Source: an uncultured Clostridia bacterium
GTDB lineage: Bacteria > Bacillota > Clostridia > TANB77 > CAG-508
Assembly (NCBI GenBank): GCA_934169725.1
Contig: CAKPOF010000001.1
Coordinates: forward strand, 186,001-250,000
Direction: 5' to 3'
Length of the DNA stretch: 64,000 nucleotides
How positions within the stretch are numbered: position 1 is the first letter of the stretch; every line of letters starts with the position of its first letter. Positions 56,153-64,000 of this stretch are shown here, one piece after another. A program made the position numbers and the translations under genes. The notes below the pieces were generated by a model. The model had not been told where the DNA came from. It did no database searches and saw nothing but the letters and a program-made list of their open reading frames with translations.

Positions 56153-57457
56153 GTGGATAAAGTACGAGAATTAGCATTAAAAATTTTATATAAAATAGAT
56201 AATGCAAAAGCATATTCAAATATTGTATTAAATGAAGAAATCAATAAAAATAAAAAAATAATAAATGAAAGAGATATTGGATTTATATCAGAAATCATAT
56301 ATGGTGTTACAACTTGGAAATTAACAATAGATGAAATAATAAGAAAGTATTCAAAGATTAGATTAAAAAAGATATCACCATGGATTATAAATATATTAAG
56401 GATGGGTGTTTATCAGATAGTGTTTTTAGATAAAGTACCAAAATCGGCTGCTGTTAATGAAAGTGTGAATTTAGCAAAAAGATATGGACATAAGAGTAGT
56501 TCAAATTTTGTAAATGCAATATTGAGAAAAATAAATAAAAAAGACTATGAGGATTTTTTTGATATAGATGATAATATTGAAAGAATATCTAAAACAACAT
56601 CTATGCCTGTTTGGATAATAGAAAAGCTTTTAAAAGAAAAAGATATAGATGAAGTAGAAAATATTTGTAAAAATTCAAACATAAGACCAAAAATAACAGT
56701 TCGAATAAATAAATTAAAAACTAATAAAGAAGAAATAAAAGAAATATTGGCAAAAGAAAAAATTGAATTTAAAGAATGTGAATTAGATGATTTTTTGATT
56801 TTAGAAAAAGTTAAAAATATAGAAAATTTTGATTTGATAAAAAATGGATATTTAACTATTCAAGATAAAGGCGCAGGATTAATAGCTTTAGTTTTAAACC
56901 CTAAAGAAAATGAACACATTTTAGATGCTTGCAGTAGTCCAGGTGGAAAAACTACATATATGGCTGAAATGATGAATAATAAAGGTGAAATAATTGCATG
57001 GGATATACATGAACATAGAGTTAATTTAGTTGAAAAAAATGCTAAAAGATTGGACATAAATATAATAAATACAGAATGTAAAGATGCTACAAAATATGAA
57101 GAAAAATATAAAGAAAGATTTGATAAAATATTATTAGATGTTCCATGCCTGGGATTGGGAGTATTGAAAAGAAAACCTGATATAAAATGGCAAAGAAAAG
57201 AAGAAGATATAAATGAAATAACAAAAATACAAAAAGAAATTTTAGATAATTGTTCAAAATATTTAAAAGAAAATGGGGAATTAGTATATTCTACATGTAG
57301 TATTTTGAAAGATGAAAATGAAGAAATAATAAAAGAATTTTTAAAAAGAAACAAAAATTTTGAAGCAATAGAAATATCTGGAAAACAGCCGTATATCCAG
57401 TTATATCAAGACAAAGAAAATGATGGATTTTTCATTTGTAAATTGAAGAAAAAATAA
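56153..57457 (+). CDS. rsmB: RsmB, 16S rRNA m5C967 methyltransferase
   Basis: 434 residues from GTG 56153 (GAAAGGA 7 bases upstream); the frame is open further to 56042, but that part overlaps the MITE-like repeat. An N-terminal NusB-like domain (KVRELALKILY, PKSAAVNESVNLAK) is followed by the methyltransferase core with DKGAGLIALVL, LDACSSPGGKTTYMAE and the catalytic Cys in VPCLGLG and STCSI. It methylates C967 of 16S rRNA. No in-frame CGG is present. Confidence 0.94.
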   Translation: MDKVRELALKILYKIDNAKAYSNIVLNEEINKNKKIINERDIGFISEIIYGVTTWKLTIDEIIRKYSKIRLKKISPWIINILRMGVYQIVFLDKVPKSAAVNESVNLAKRYGHKSSSNFVNAILRKINKKDYEDFFDIDDNIERISKTTSMPVWIIEKLLKEKDIDEVENICKNSNIRPKITVRINKLKTNKEEIKEILAKEKIEFKECELDDFLILEKVKNIENFDLIKNGYLTIQDKGAGLIALVLNPKENEHILDACSSPGGKTTYMAEMMNNKGEIIAWDIHEHRVNLVEKNAKRLDINIINTECKDATKYEEKYKERFDKILLDVPCLGLGVLKRKPDIKWQRKEEDINEITKIQKEILDNCSKYLKENGELVYSTCSILKDENEEIIKEFLKRNKNFEAIEISGKQPYIQLYQDKENDGFFICKLKKK

Positions 57458-57460
57458 ATA

Positions 57461-57504
57461 TTACATTTTTATTACAGTTAAATTACATTTGTGTTAAAGC
57501 TATT
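57461..57504 (+). promoter_or_regulatory. Four 11-bp direct repeats upstream of the pilus operon
   Basis: TTACATTTTTA, TTACAGTTAAA, TTACATTTGTG and TTAAAGCTATT run head to tail, the last one touching the -35. The ACAGTTAAA unit resembles LytTR-type (AgrA-like) sites, and the same 11-base step occurs at 51083-51115. The regulator is unknown. Confidence 0.45.
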
Positions 57505-57530
57505 GATTTTTATATGCTACATGTTAAAAT
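57503..57530 (+). promoter_or_regulatory. Probable promoter of the type IV pilus operon
   Basis: TTGATT (57503-57508), a 16-base spacer and TAAAAT (57525-57530), about 120 bases before pilM. The leader between them has no recognisable structure. Confidence 0.4.
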
Positions 57531-57653
57531 ATACTAGTATTAAGTAGAATAAAAAACAAAAAAAGAAAATTTTAGAGAAATTTTCAAGTATTAAAAAGTG
57601 GATAAATACGTAAAATAAGATGGAAATATAAATAAAAGTAAAAGGAGTAAAGG

Positions 57654-59273
57654 ATGGCTAGTTGCTTAGGATTATATGTTGAAACTAATATAATTAAATA
57701 TGCAAAAGTTTCAAAAGATCATGAGAAAATAAAAGTCGAAGCTTTTGGAGTTAAGTTTTATGAAAATTTAGAACAAGCAGTAAATCAAATTGTAGAAGAA
57801 ACATATAGCTATAAAACACCAATAAGTGTAAATTTATCAGAAGAAGTTTATAATTTTTTTGATATGTTTGCTATGTTAAAAAATAAAGACTTAGCTAAAG
57901 CTATAAAAACAGAATTTGAAATGTATTGTGGCGATCAAGGGTATAATCCTAATGTTTTTGAAACAAGATATGCGGTTTCAAAAAATCCACAAGATAAAGA
58001 AAAACTAAAAATAATTCATATTGCTGCAAATAAGATAGAATTAAATAAAAAAATCCAAACAATAGATAAAAATAAATTAGGTGGTATTATACCAATTTCT
58101 ATGGCTATTCCAAATCTTATAGAAACTAAGCCAAGAGAAAATTGCTTGATAGTTAATATAGAAGATAATACTACAGTTACAACTATTTTAGATGAAAATG
58201 TTTTTGATGTAAATGTTTTTGATGAAGGTTGTCAACAATTTTTAAGAAAAATAAATATTAAAGAAAATTCAATGGCAAAAGCTTATGAAATATGCAAAAA
58301 TACTACAATATACACATCAGATTCAAAAGATTTACAAGAAACTGAAATAGGATATTTAGAAGATATAATGCCAACATTATATAATATTGTTGGGAATGTT
58401 AGAAAAATAATAAATGAAAGTCAAGAAAAAATTACGAAAGTATATTTAACAGGAACAGCAACATTAATAAATAATTTGGATTTATATTTTCAAGAATATT
58501 TAAGTGAAATAGATTGCCAAATATTAAAACCCTATTTTGTAAATGCAACAAAGGATATAAATATACAAGATTATATAGAGGTAAATTCAGCTATGTCATT
58601 GGCGTTAGCGGAATTGGGACAAGGTATACAAGGTGTAAATTTTAAAAAGCAAAGTTTTAGTGATAAAATACCTGGTTGGATGAAAATAGAAGTTAATCCA
58701 GGCAAAGAAAAACAAAGTAAACTTGCTCAATCAGGATGGTTTACTAATGATTTAGGTGAAAAGCTAGATAAGACTGAAATAGGACTTTTAAGAACAGCAA
58801 TGGGGATACTTTTGCTATTTATAATATATAGTTCTTTTTCTGGACTATTAAACAAACAAATGGAAAAGAAAGATAATCAAGCGCAAGAGTCTATAGCTTC
58901 TACAAATTCACAAATTCAATTAGCAAGTAATGATAAGACAAAAATAGATTCAAGAACAAATGATTATACACAAATGATTCAAAACTTACAAGATTTAAAT
59001 GATAGAATTTCAGAAGCAAGTAAAACAAGAGATTCAATACCTAATTTATTGAATTCAATAATGTATATTATACCGGAAAATGTTCAAATAACATCAATAC
59101 AAAACACAACAGGAACACATATTGTTATAGAAGCACAATCAAATAAATATGAACAACTAGGTATGTTTAAGGCTAAATTAGATACAGGAATGTATTTAAC
59201 AAATGTTATTTCTACATCAGGTCAACAATCTAATAATATTATAAAAGTAAAAATAGAAGGAGATTTGCCATGA
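57654..59273 (+). CDS. pilM: PilM-PilN fusion, type IV pilus inner-membrane platform
   Basis: 539 residues, longer than PilM (about 350). Residues 1 to about 330 are an actin-like ATPase fold (CLGLYVETNIIKYAK at the start, ...NSAMSLALAELG at the end), then a link, one membrane helix (about 383-400), a coiled segment and a PilN-like periplasm-side domain ending in VKIEGDLP. In other bacteria PilM and PilN are separate and bind each other. The fusion would fix their ratio. Its stop overlaps the start of the PilO-like gene. Confidence 0.8.
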   Translation: MASCLGLYVETNIIKYAKVSKDHEKIKVEAFGVKFYENLEQAVNQIVEETYSYKTPISVNLSEEVYNFFDMFAMLKNKDLAKAIKTEFEMYCGDQGYNPNVFETRYAVSKNPQDKEKLKIIHIAANKIELNKKIQTIDKNKLGGIIPISMAIPNLIETKPRENCLIVNIEDNTTVTTILDENVFDVNVFDEGCQQFLRKINIKENSMAKAYEICKNTTIYTSDSKDLQETEIGYLEDIMPTLYNIVGNVRKIINESQEKITKVYLTGTATLINNLDLYFQEYLSEIDCQILKPYFVNATKDINIQDYIEVNSAMSLALAELGQGIQGVNFKKQSFSDKIPGWMKIEVNPGKEKQSKLAQSGWFTNDLGEKLDKTEIGLLRTAMGILLLFIIYSSFSGLLNKQMEKKDNQAQESIASTNSQIQLASNDKTKIDSRTNDYTQMIQNLQDLNDRISEASKTRDSIPNLLNSIMYIIPENVQITSIQNTTGTHIVIEAQSNKYEQLGMFKAKLDTGMYLTNVISTSGQQSNNIIKVKIEGDLP

Positions 59274-60049
59274 AAAAATTATTAATACTAATATTAATAG
59301 CTCTTGTATTGACATTAACTATTTTTACTATGGTAAATGGTCTTGGAATTGGAGGATTAAAAATATTAGGAATAAAGCAAATTCAAGACAAAAATACTGA
59401 ACTGGAAAAATCAGTAACCGAAGCGACAAAATTAGCAAGTTCTACTTTTCCAAGCAAAGTAAGTGAAGTAAATAGCAGTATGAAAAAATTACAAGAACAA
59501 AAAAAATCTTATGAAGATATGGTAAATGTTAGCGATTCTGGCGATGTAAGTGCAGCTAGCAGATTATCAAAATATAATTTAGATTTCTTATGGGCAAGGA
59601 TAGGAACACATGCAACCAGCGAAGGAGTTAATATAGATATGTCTTTAACTCAAGGAACAGGTGAAAAAAATGTATATAATATTAATTTTACAGCGGTTGG
59701 AAGTTATGTTGGAATATCTGAATTTATAAGAGATGTAGAAGATGATTCAAACTTAGCGTTTAAAATTGAAGAATTTTCAATGTCAACAGGACAAGATAAT
59801 GCTTTAAAGGCAACATTTGTATGTAAGAATATACCAATAGAAGGTGTTTCATCAATAGACTCAAAGGCTAGTGCAACACCAGATGATGCTAATACTGCTG
59901 GAGGAAATTCAAATACAGCAAATGCTACAGGAAATTCAACTACAAATTCAAATACAGCAAATGCTACAGGAAATACTAATTCAAATAATACAAATACAAC
60001 AAAGAACAATACAGCAAATAGTGCGAGTGCAAATAATACAGCTAGATAA
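59270..60049 (+). CDS. pilO: PilO-like type IV pilus protein with Asn/Thr/Ala tail
   Basis: 259 residues: an N-terminal membrane helix (about 5-25), a coiled-coil segment (about 45-85), a ferredoxin-like PilO domain (about 100-200) and a low-complexity tail of Asn, Thr, Ala, Ser and Gly. The tail DNA has a 39-bp in-frame tandem duplication. PilO pairs with PilN in the alignment complex. ATG overlaps the pilM-N stop (ATGA). The identity rests on position and architecture more than on residues. Confidence 0.7.
   Translation: MKKLLILILIALVLTLTIFTMVNGLGIGGLKILGIKQIQDKNTELEKSVTEATKLASSTFPSKVSEVNSSMKKLQEQKKSYEDMVNVSDSGDVSAASRLSKYNLDFLWARIGTHATSEGVNIDMSLTQGTGEKNVYNINFTAVGSYVGISEFIRDVEDDSNLAFKIEEFSMSTGQDNALKATFVCKNIPIEGVSSIDSKASATPDDANTAGGNSNTANATGNSTTNSNTANATGNTNSNNTNTTKNNTANSASANNTAR
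59905..59974 (+). repeat. 39-bp tandem repeat in the PilO-like tail
   Basis: A 31-base stretch (59905-59935) recurs exactly at 59944-59974, a period of 39 bases (13 codons). It can change length by slippage without breaking the frame. Confidence 0.75.
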
Positions 60050-60063
60050 TAAAGGAGAATAGT

Positions 60064-60534
60064 ATGGCTAAAAATATTATAAAAGAAATTATTATTATGC
60101 TATTATTATGTTTAGCAATAATATTAATACTTGGAATTTTATTATATGAATATGTTCCAAGCAGTAAAATTATACCTGAACAGGTATCATATACAACACC
60201 AGAGGATGTAAAAGAGGAATTAAGTAAAACAGAAAATGTTGATAGTGAGAATCCTGTTTTAACATATAGTATTGATTCTACAACATTAAATAATTATCAA
60301 AAAATAAATACTTATGTTCCAGGAAAATCAGATCCTTTTGCATCATATGATTCAACACAAAGTTCAGGAACAGAAAATAATCAAAATAGTGGAACTACTA
60401 CAAAAAGTAATAATACTACAAGTAGTGGTAACTCTAATAAGACAAATTCTAGTTCTTCAAATTCTGGAAATTCAACTAATTCAACAAGTACAAATACATC
60501 AACAGGATATTTACCAGATAAAGGAACAAAATAA
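60064..60534 (+). CDS. PilP-like pilus protein with Ser/Thr/Asn-rich tail
   Basis: 156 residues: an N-terminal membrane helix, a short extracellular stretch with YVPGKSDPFASY, which recalls the G(K/R).DPF motif of PilP, then a Ser/Thr/Asn/Gly-rich tail. It lies 14 bases after the PilO-like gene and before the pilin. PilP in Gram-negatives links PilNO to the outer-membrane secretin, which is absent here; its role would differ. The call is tentative. Confidence 0.5.
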   Translation: MAKNIIKEIIIMLLLCLAIILILGILLYEYVPSSKIIPEQVSYTTPEDVKEELSKTENVDSENPVLTYSIDSTTLNNYQKINTYVPGKSDPFASYDSTQSSGTENNQNSGTTTKSNNTTSSGNSNKTNSSSSNSGNSTNSTSTNTSTGYLPDKGTK

Positions 60535-60614
60535 TTAAGTTATTAACGTTATGTTTTTTAAACATAAATTATATAATATTAAATTTATTTCAAAAGAAAA
60601 GGAGGAAAAACGAA

Positions 60615-61052
60615 ATGAAAAACCAAAGAGGTATTACATTAATCGCTTTAGTAATTACAATTATCGTTTTATTAATTTTAGCAGGAGTATCAATAGCTAT
60701 GCTTACAGGAGATAATGGTATATTGAAAAAAGCTTCAAATTCTGCAACTGAAACAAATCTTGCAGCTGACAAAGAAGCAGCAATAACAGATTTAAATGCA
60801 GCTTATACAGCATATATGGAAGCTAAATATGCTACATCTTCATCATCAGCAGATATAAAAGCTTTTAATGAATGGATTAAAACTACAGGAGCAAGCTATA
60901 TGAACAGTACTGATCATTATGATTTTGCTGAAGGTAAAGTTACAACAAAAAGTGTAAACTCAAATGGAAAAAAACAAACAGCAACAGTTGACGCAAAAGG
61001 TGGATTCAGTGCTTGGACAGATGCTACAACACAAGAAACAAACGGTGACTAA
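60615..61052 (+). CDS. pilA: Type IV pilin, probably the major subunit
   Basis: 145 residues. Prepilin leader of 6 residues (MKNQRG), then ITLIALVITIIVLLILAG as the hydrophobic alpha-1, with Ala in place of Glu at position 5. The globular part starts near DKEAAITD and ends with a TKSVNSNGKKQ loop and GGFSAW. The AAAAGGAGG ribosome site is the strongest in the operon, and a hairpin follows the gene, both expected for a highly expressed subunit. Its head domain also occurs at the end of the 4089-5858 protein, and its N-terminus in the DGR target. Confidence 0.88.
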   Translation: MKNQRGITLIALVITIIVLLILAGVSIAMLTGDNGILKKASNSATETNLAADKEAAITDLNAAYTAYMEAKYATSSSSADIKAFNEWIKTTGASYMNSTDHYDFAEGKVTTKSVNSNGKKQTATVDAKGGFSAWTDATTQETNGD

Positions 61053-61072
61053 TAAAATAATTTAATAAAATA

Positions 61073-61104
61073 AAGCCATACGCACACTAGAGTGTGTATG
61101 GCTT
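61073..61104 (+). terminator. Stem-loop after the pilin gene
   Basis: AAGCCATACGCACACT (61073-61088) pairs with AGTGTGTATGGCTT (61091-61104), giving a long stem without a T run. It may stabilise the pilin mRNA or partly stop transcription, so that the pilin is made in excess of downstream genes. Confidence 0.55.
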
Positions 61105-61139
61105 GAATTATAAATATATACAAAATAAAAGGAGAAAAG

Positions 61140-61955
61140 ATGAACACACTATTATATATATTAATATTTATCATGGGAACAGTATTTGGTAGTTTTTATA
61201 CTTTAGCAATATATAGAATACCTAAAAGACAAGATATAACACATACACATTCATATTGTCCAAATTGTAATCATAAATTAGGATTTTTAGATTTAATACC
61301 AGTATTTAGTTATATTTTCTTACGTGCTAAATGTAGATATTGTGGTCAAAAAATAAGACCAAGATATTTTATTCTTGAAGTATTATCAGGTATTGTTTTT
61401 TTAACAATAGGATATTTAATGAATATTAGTATAGATAATTTAAGAGTTACAATTTTGGCAGAAGGTGCATTTATGGCACTTTATTTGTGTTTCATATTTT
61501 TAATGGCAGGAATAGATAAAGAAAACAGAAAAATAGAAAAATCAGTTTCTATGTATGGGATTATATTATCTATAGCATATATAGTATATCTATGTATAGT
61601 AGAAAATGATAGTATATATAGATATATCATATATATTGTTTTTTATATATTATTCTTACTTTTGGATACAATAACATTAAAAAAATATGCAAAAAATAGC
61701 TATGTAAACGGTGTGATGCTTGCAACAATTACAATGACAATATTTACAGGTGAGTACATAATGATAAATACAATAATAATGACGGCTTTGTGTGTAGCAA
61801 TAAGCTTGTTAATGCAAAAAATTAGAAATATAAGAAGAAAAGTAAGAATAGAAAAGAAAAATTATGGTCAAGAAATTAGATATGGTTTTTATCTAGGTGT
61901 TTCTAATATTATAAATTTAATATTTGTATTAGCTTGGAGCAAATTTCTTTTATAA
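61140..61955 (+). CDS. pilD: PilD, prepilin peptidase (A24A family)
   Basis: 271 residues, about seven membrane helices. The cytoplasmic zinc-binding domain CPNCNH...CRYCGQKIRPRY is present, and the first catalytic Asp is probably in LMAGIDKENR, with the second less clear, near LLDTITL. It cleaves the basic leader of prepilins and usually methylates the new N-terminus. Substrates in the window include the pilin, two minor pilins and the DGR target. It is placed within the pilus operon. Confidence 0.9.
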   Translation: MNTLLYILIFIMGTVFGSFYTLAIYRIPKRQDITHTHSYCPNCNHKLGFLDLIPVFSYIFLRAKCRYCGQKIRPRYFILEVLSGIVFLTIGYLMNISIDNLRVTILAEGAFMALYLCFIFLMAGIDKENRKIEKSVSMYGIILSIAYIVYLCIVENDSIYRYIIYIVFYILFLLLDTITLKKYAKNSYVNGVMLATITMTIFTGEYIMINTIIMTALCVAISLLMQKIRNIRRKVRIEKKNYGQEIRYGFYLGVSNIINLIFVLAWSKFLL

Positions 61956-61981
61956 AAATAGTATGTAGGAAAGGAATTTCT

Positions 61982-62398
61982 ATGAATATAAAAAGTGAAA
62001 AAGGAATAACCAATATAGATATTACAGTTTCAGTAATTCTAATAACATTATTTGTATCTTTAATAGCAACAATTGCAACAAATATTAATTCAAATTCAAA
62101 AAATATACAAAGAAAAACAGAGGCTTTAAATTATGCAATAAATGAAATTGAAGATGTAAAAGCTTCAAACTTCGAAGATTTAGATAAAATATATGTGGGT
62201 TCAGAAGCTGAAGGTAATATAGAAAATTCAGGATTTTATAAAAAAATAACAATAACCGATTATGCAGATTTAGATAAAAATAAAGATGATGATACAATTA
62301 AACGTGATATAGTAAAAATAGTAAAAGTTGAAATATCATATAAACAAGGAAAAGATATACAAACAGTGGATTTGTCAACAGTAGTTACAAAAAAATAG
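61982..62398 (+). CDS. Minor pilin, PilV/GspI-like
   Basis: 138 residues from ATG 61982 (AAAGGA upstream); an earlier frame start at 61934 lies inside pilD. A basic leader of about 8 residues ends in EKG, followed by ITNIDITVSVILITLFVSLI. The remaining part has INEIEDVKAS and a beta-rich end. The short leader and hydrophobic alpha-1 fit a class III/IV minor pilin processed by PilD. It is followed within 16 bases by another. Confidence 0.75.
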   Translation: MNIKSEKGITNIDITVSVILITLFVSLIATIATNINSNSKNIQRKTEALNYAINEIEDVKASNFEDLDKIYVGSEAEGNIENSGFYKKITITDYADLDKNKDDDTIKRDIVKIVKVEISYKQGKDIQTVDLSTVVTKK

Positions 62399-62413
62399 TT
62401 AAGGAGATATATA

Positions 62414-62866
62414 ATGAAATCAGAAAAAGGAATAACATTAATATCTATGACAATATATGTAATTGTTATGCTAATTGTTGTTACAGTTATGGTAATATTA
62501 ACATCATATTTTTATGGAAATGTAGATGTTAACTCAACAGAAACAAAATTAAATCAACAATATACAAAATTTAATTCATATTTTACTGAAGAAGTTAATA
62601 AAAAAGACAACAAAGTTATGGGAATAGGAGAAACAGAAGATGTTACAAATAATACTAAACAACGATATATATTATTTTCTAGTGGAAATCAGTATACTTT
62701 TGTTCCTGAAAATAAAGCAATATATGTAAATAATGTGAAAATTGCAGAAGATATAACTGATTGTACTTTTTTAAAAGTAGAACAAAATGATAAAGTAATT
62801 GTTACTGTGACGATAAAGGGAGATAATAATTTTACAAAATTTACTAAATATACTTTAGTAAATTAA
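62414..62866 (+). CDS. Minor pilin, PilW/GspJ-like
   Basis: 150 residues. The leader MKSEKG is followed by ITLISMTIYVIVMLIVVTVM, a prepilin alpha-1, then a beta-rich globular part with RYILFSSGNQYTFVP and IYVNNVKI. It resembles GspJ/PilW-type minor pilins, but the family cannot be fixed by eye. Probably at the tip complex with the preceding protein. Confidence 0.72.
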   Translation: MKSEKGITLISMTIYVIVMLIVVTVMVILTSYFYGNVDVNSTETKLNQQYTKFNSYFTEEVNKKDNKVMGIGETEDVTNNTKQRYILFSSGNQYTFVPENKAIYVNNVKIAEDITDCTFLKVEQNDKVIVTVTIKGDNNFTKFTKYTLVN

Positions 62867-62889
62867 AACGCGAAAGAGGTGTTTATTAT

Positions 62890-64000
62890 ATGGAATTAAA
62901 AAGAAGACAACCTATAGGGGTAGAATTAGTAAAAAAAGGGATTGTATCAGAAGATGATATAAAAAGTGCATTAGAATATCAAAAAAATCATCCAGATGTA
63001 AAAATAGGGGATTGCTTATATGAATTAGAATTATGTGATCCATATGTATTAATTACATCAATAGGAGAAATATTAGGAGAAAAAGGAATGCTTTTATCAA
63101 GAGCAATGATAAAGATTAATATATCTGAATACATTTCTCTTGATATTGCAAAGAAAAACAAAGTAATTCCTTTTGATATAGAAGGTGGAAAAATAAAAGT
63201 ATGTTTTGCTAATACTGTTAATAAAAAAAGTATAGAAACTATGAAACTATTATTTTTAAATAAAGGTTTAATAATGGAATCATATATTACTTTTGAAAGA
63301 GATATAGAAAATATATTGAAATCTTTAGAAGGTAAAGCTACTGCAGATATAACAGATTCAGGAGTTACAATAATAAATTTAGTTGACAGTATAATAAAAA
63401 CAGGTATTGAAAAAAGAGCGAGTGATATCCATATAGAACCAATGGCAACATCAGTTAGAGTAAGATATAGAATTGATGGTGAATTATTTACAGCTGCTAA
63501 TTTAGATAAAGAAAAACAATCACAAATAGTTGGTAGATTAAAGGCAATATCAAATATGCACCAAGAAAAACAGGAAGCACAAGATGGTAGAATTTTGCTT
63601 TATGAAGATTATAATATTCGTGTATCTTCACAACCAAACGTATATGGAGAAAAATTTGTTTTAAGATTGTTAAAGAAAAATGCAAATATAAAAAATATAT
63701 TTGATTTAGGGTTTTATGGAGAAGAAGAAGCTTTTGAAAAAAGTATAAACAAGAAAAACAGTATTACTATAATTGCTGCACCAACAGGAGAAGGTAAAAC
63801 AACATCATTATATAGTATAATAAATCATCTAAATAGACCTGAAATTAATATTACAACAATTGAAGACCCAGTAGAAATTAGAATTGCTGGTTTAAATCAA
63901 ATAGAAATTGATGCTAAAAACACATTTGCTGGAGCCTTAAGAACTGTTTTAAGACAAGATCCTGATATCATATTAGTTGGGGAAATTCGTGATAGAGAAA
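62890..64000 (+). CDS. pilB: PilB, pilus extension ATPase (cut by the window end)
   Basis: 370 codons seen, open to the last base. An N-terminal MshEN-like domain (about 1-140) is followed by the GspE core: ASDIHIEP, RYRIDGEL, Walker A APTGEGKTTS (Glu in the place normally Ser/Gly), the Asp-box ITTIEDPVE and Walker B DPDIILVGEIRD. It powers pilus assembly with the PilM/N/O platform. ATG 62890 is preceded by GAGGTG. PilC and PilT, if present, lie outside. Confidence 0.92.
   Translation, partial: MELKRRQPIGVELVKKGIVSEDDIKSALEYQKNHPDVKIGDCLYELELCDPYVLITSIGEILGEKGMLLSRAMIKINISEYISLDIAKKNKVIPFDIEGGKIKVCFANTVNKKSIETMKLLFLNKGLIMESYITFERDIENILKSLEGKATADITDSGVTIINLVDSIIKTGIEKRASDIHIEPMATSVRVRYRIDGELFTAANLDKEKQSQIVGRLKAISNMHQEKQEAQDGRILLYEDYNIRVSSQPNVYGEKFVLRLLKKNANIKNIFDLGFYGEEEAFEKSINKKNSITIIAAPTGEGKTTSLYSIINHLNRPEINITTIEDPVEIRIAGLNQIEIDAKNTFAGALRTVLRQDPDIILVGEIRDRE

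Overview
The window is about 64 kb of very AT-rich DNA from an endospore-forming Firmicute. It carries spoIVA, spoVAC-spoVAD-spoVAE, whiA, a SufCBDSU iron-sulfur operon, a type IV pilus operon, a SipW/TasA-type secretion locus, strong AGGAGG-type ribosome sites and sigma-A promoters with 16-18 base spacers. The best guess is a low-GC, probably host-associated and uncultivated Clostridia lineage. No rRNA or tRNA gene was seen, so placement rests on gene content.

Layout: 1-2.9 kb, an acyltransferase-like gene cut by the window edge and three membrane proteins. 3-5.9 kb, a tyrosine recombinase and a membrane-anchored protein ending in a pilin-like domain. 6-8.1 kb, a MATE transporter fused to a cytidylate-kinase-like domain. 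8.2-14.6 kb, sufC-sufB-sufD-sufS-sufU-mnmA. 14.8-19.8 kb, a diversity-generating retroelement (DGR): XRE regulator, pilin-like target with variable repeat, Avd, an OB-fold protein, reverse transcriptase, template repeat, then a MutS-domain-I-like and a double ribbon-helix-helix protein. 20-22.8 kb, rlmN and two unknown genes. 22.9-38.7 kb, spoIVA split in two by a 14.2-kb element with a large serine recombinase. 38.9-50.9 kb, housekeeping genes (sugar nucleotide synthesis, ligA, folD, dprA, hemolysin III, 6S RNA, prmC, whiA, hemW, infC-rpmI-rplT). 51-57.5 kb, a papain-like surface protease, the spoVA operon and rsmB. 57.6-64 kb, a type IV pilus operon running off the window.

Three observations stand out. 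(1) The DGR target has a class III/type IV prepilin N-terminus and an FGE/C-type-lectin-like C-terminus. The 115-bp template and variable repeats differ at 12 positions, all template adenines. With the pilus operon 40 kb away this suggests a diversified minor pilin or pilus-tip adhesin. (2) spoIVA is interrupted exactly like sigK is by the skin element of Bacillus subtilis. The junctions share an in-frame CAT, flanked by 12-bp inverted arms symmetrical around a 2-bp core. Precise excision would restore a 492-residue SpoIVA. (3) Five apparent +1 frameshifts, in the DGR reverse transcriptase, rlmN, spoVAE and twice in spoVAD, all occur at an in-frame CGG codon, with a glycine codon GGN in the shifted frame. 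I found only one other in-frame CGG in the whole window. This argues for CGG-dependent +1 frameshifting (unassigned or hungry codon) rather than random decay, although sequence error has not been excluded.

These parts may work together. The pilus operon supplies the machine, the DGR supplies a variable pilin, and the spoIVA element supplies a second set of secreted proteins whose giant member carries three domains of the same FGE-like fold. Sporulation would require element excision and, if the frameshifts are real, CGG recoding in spoVAD and spoVAE.
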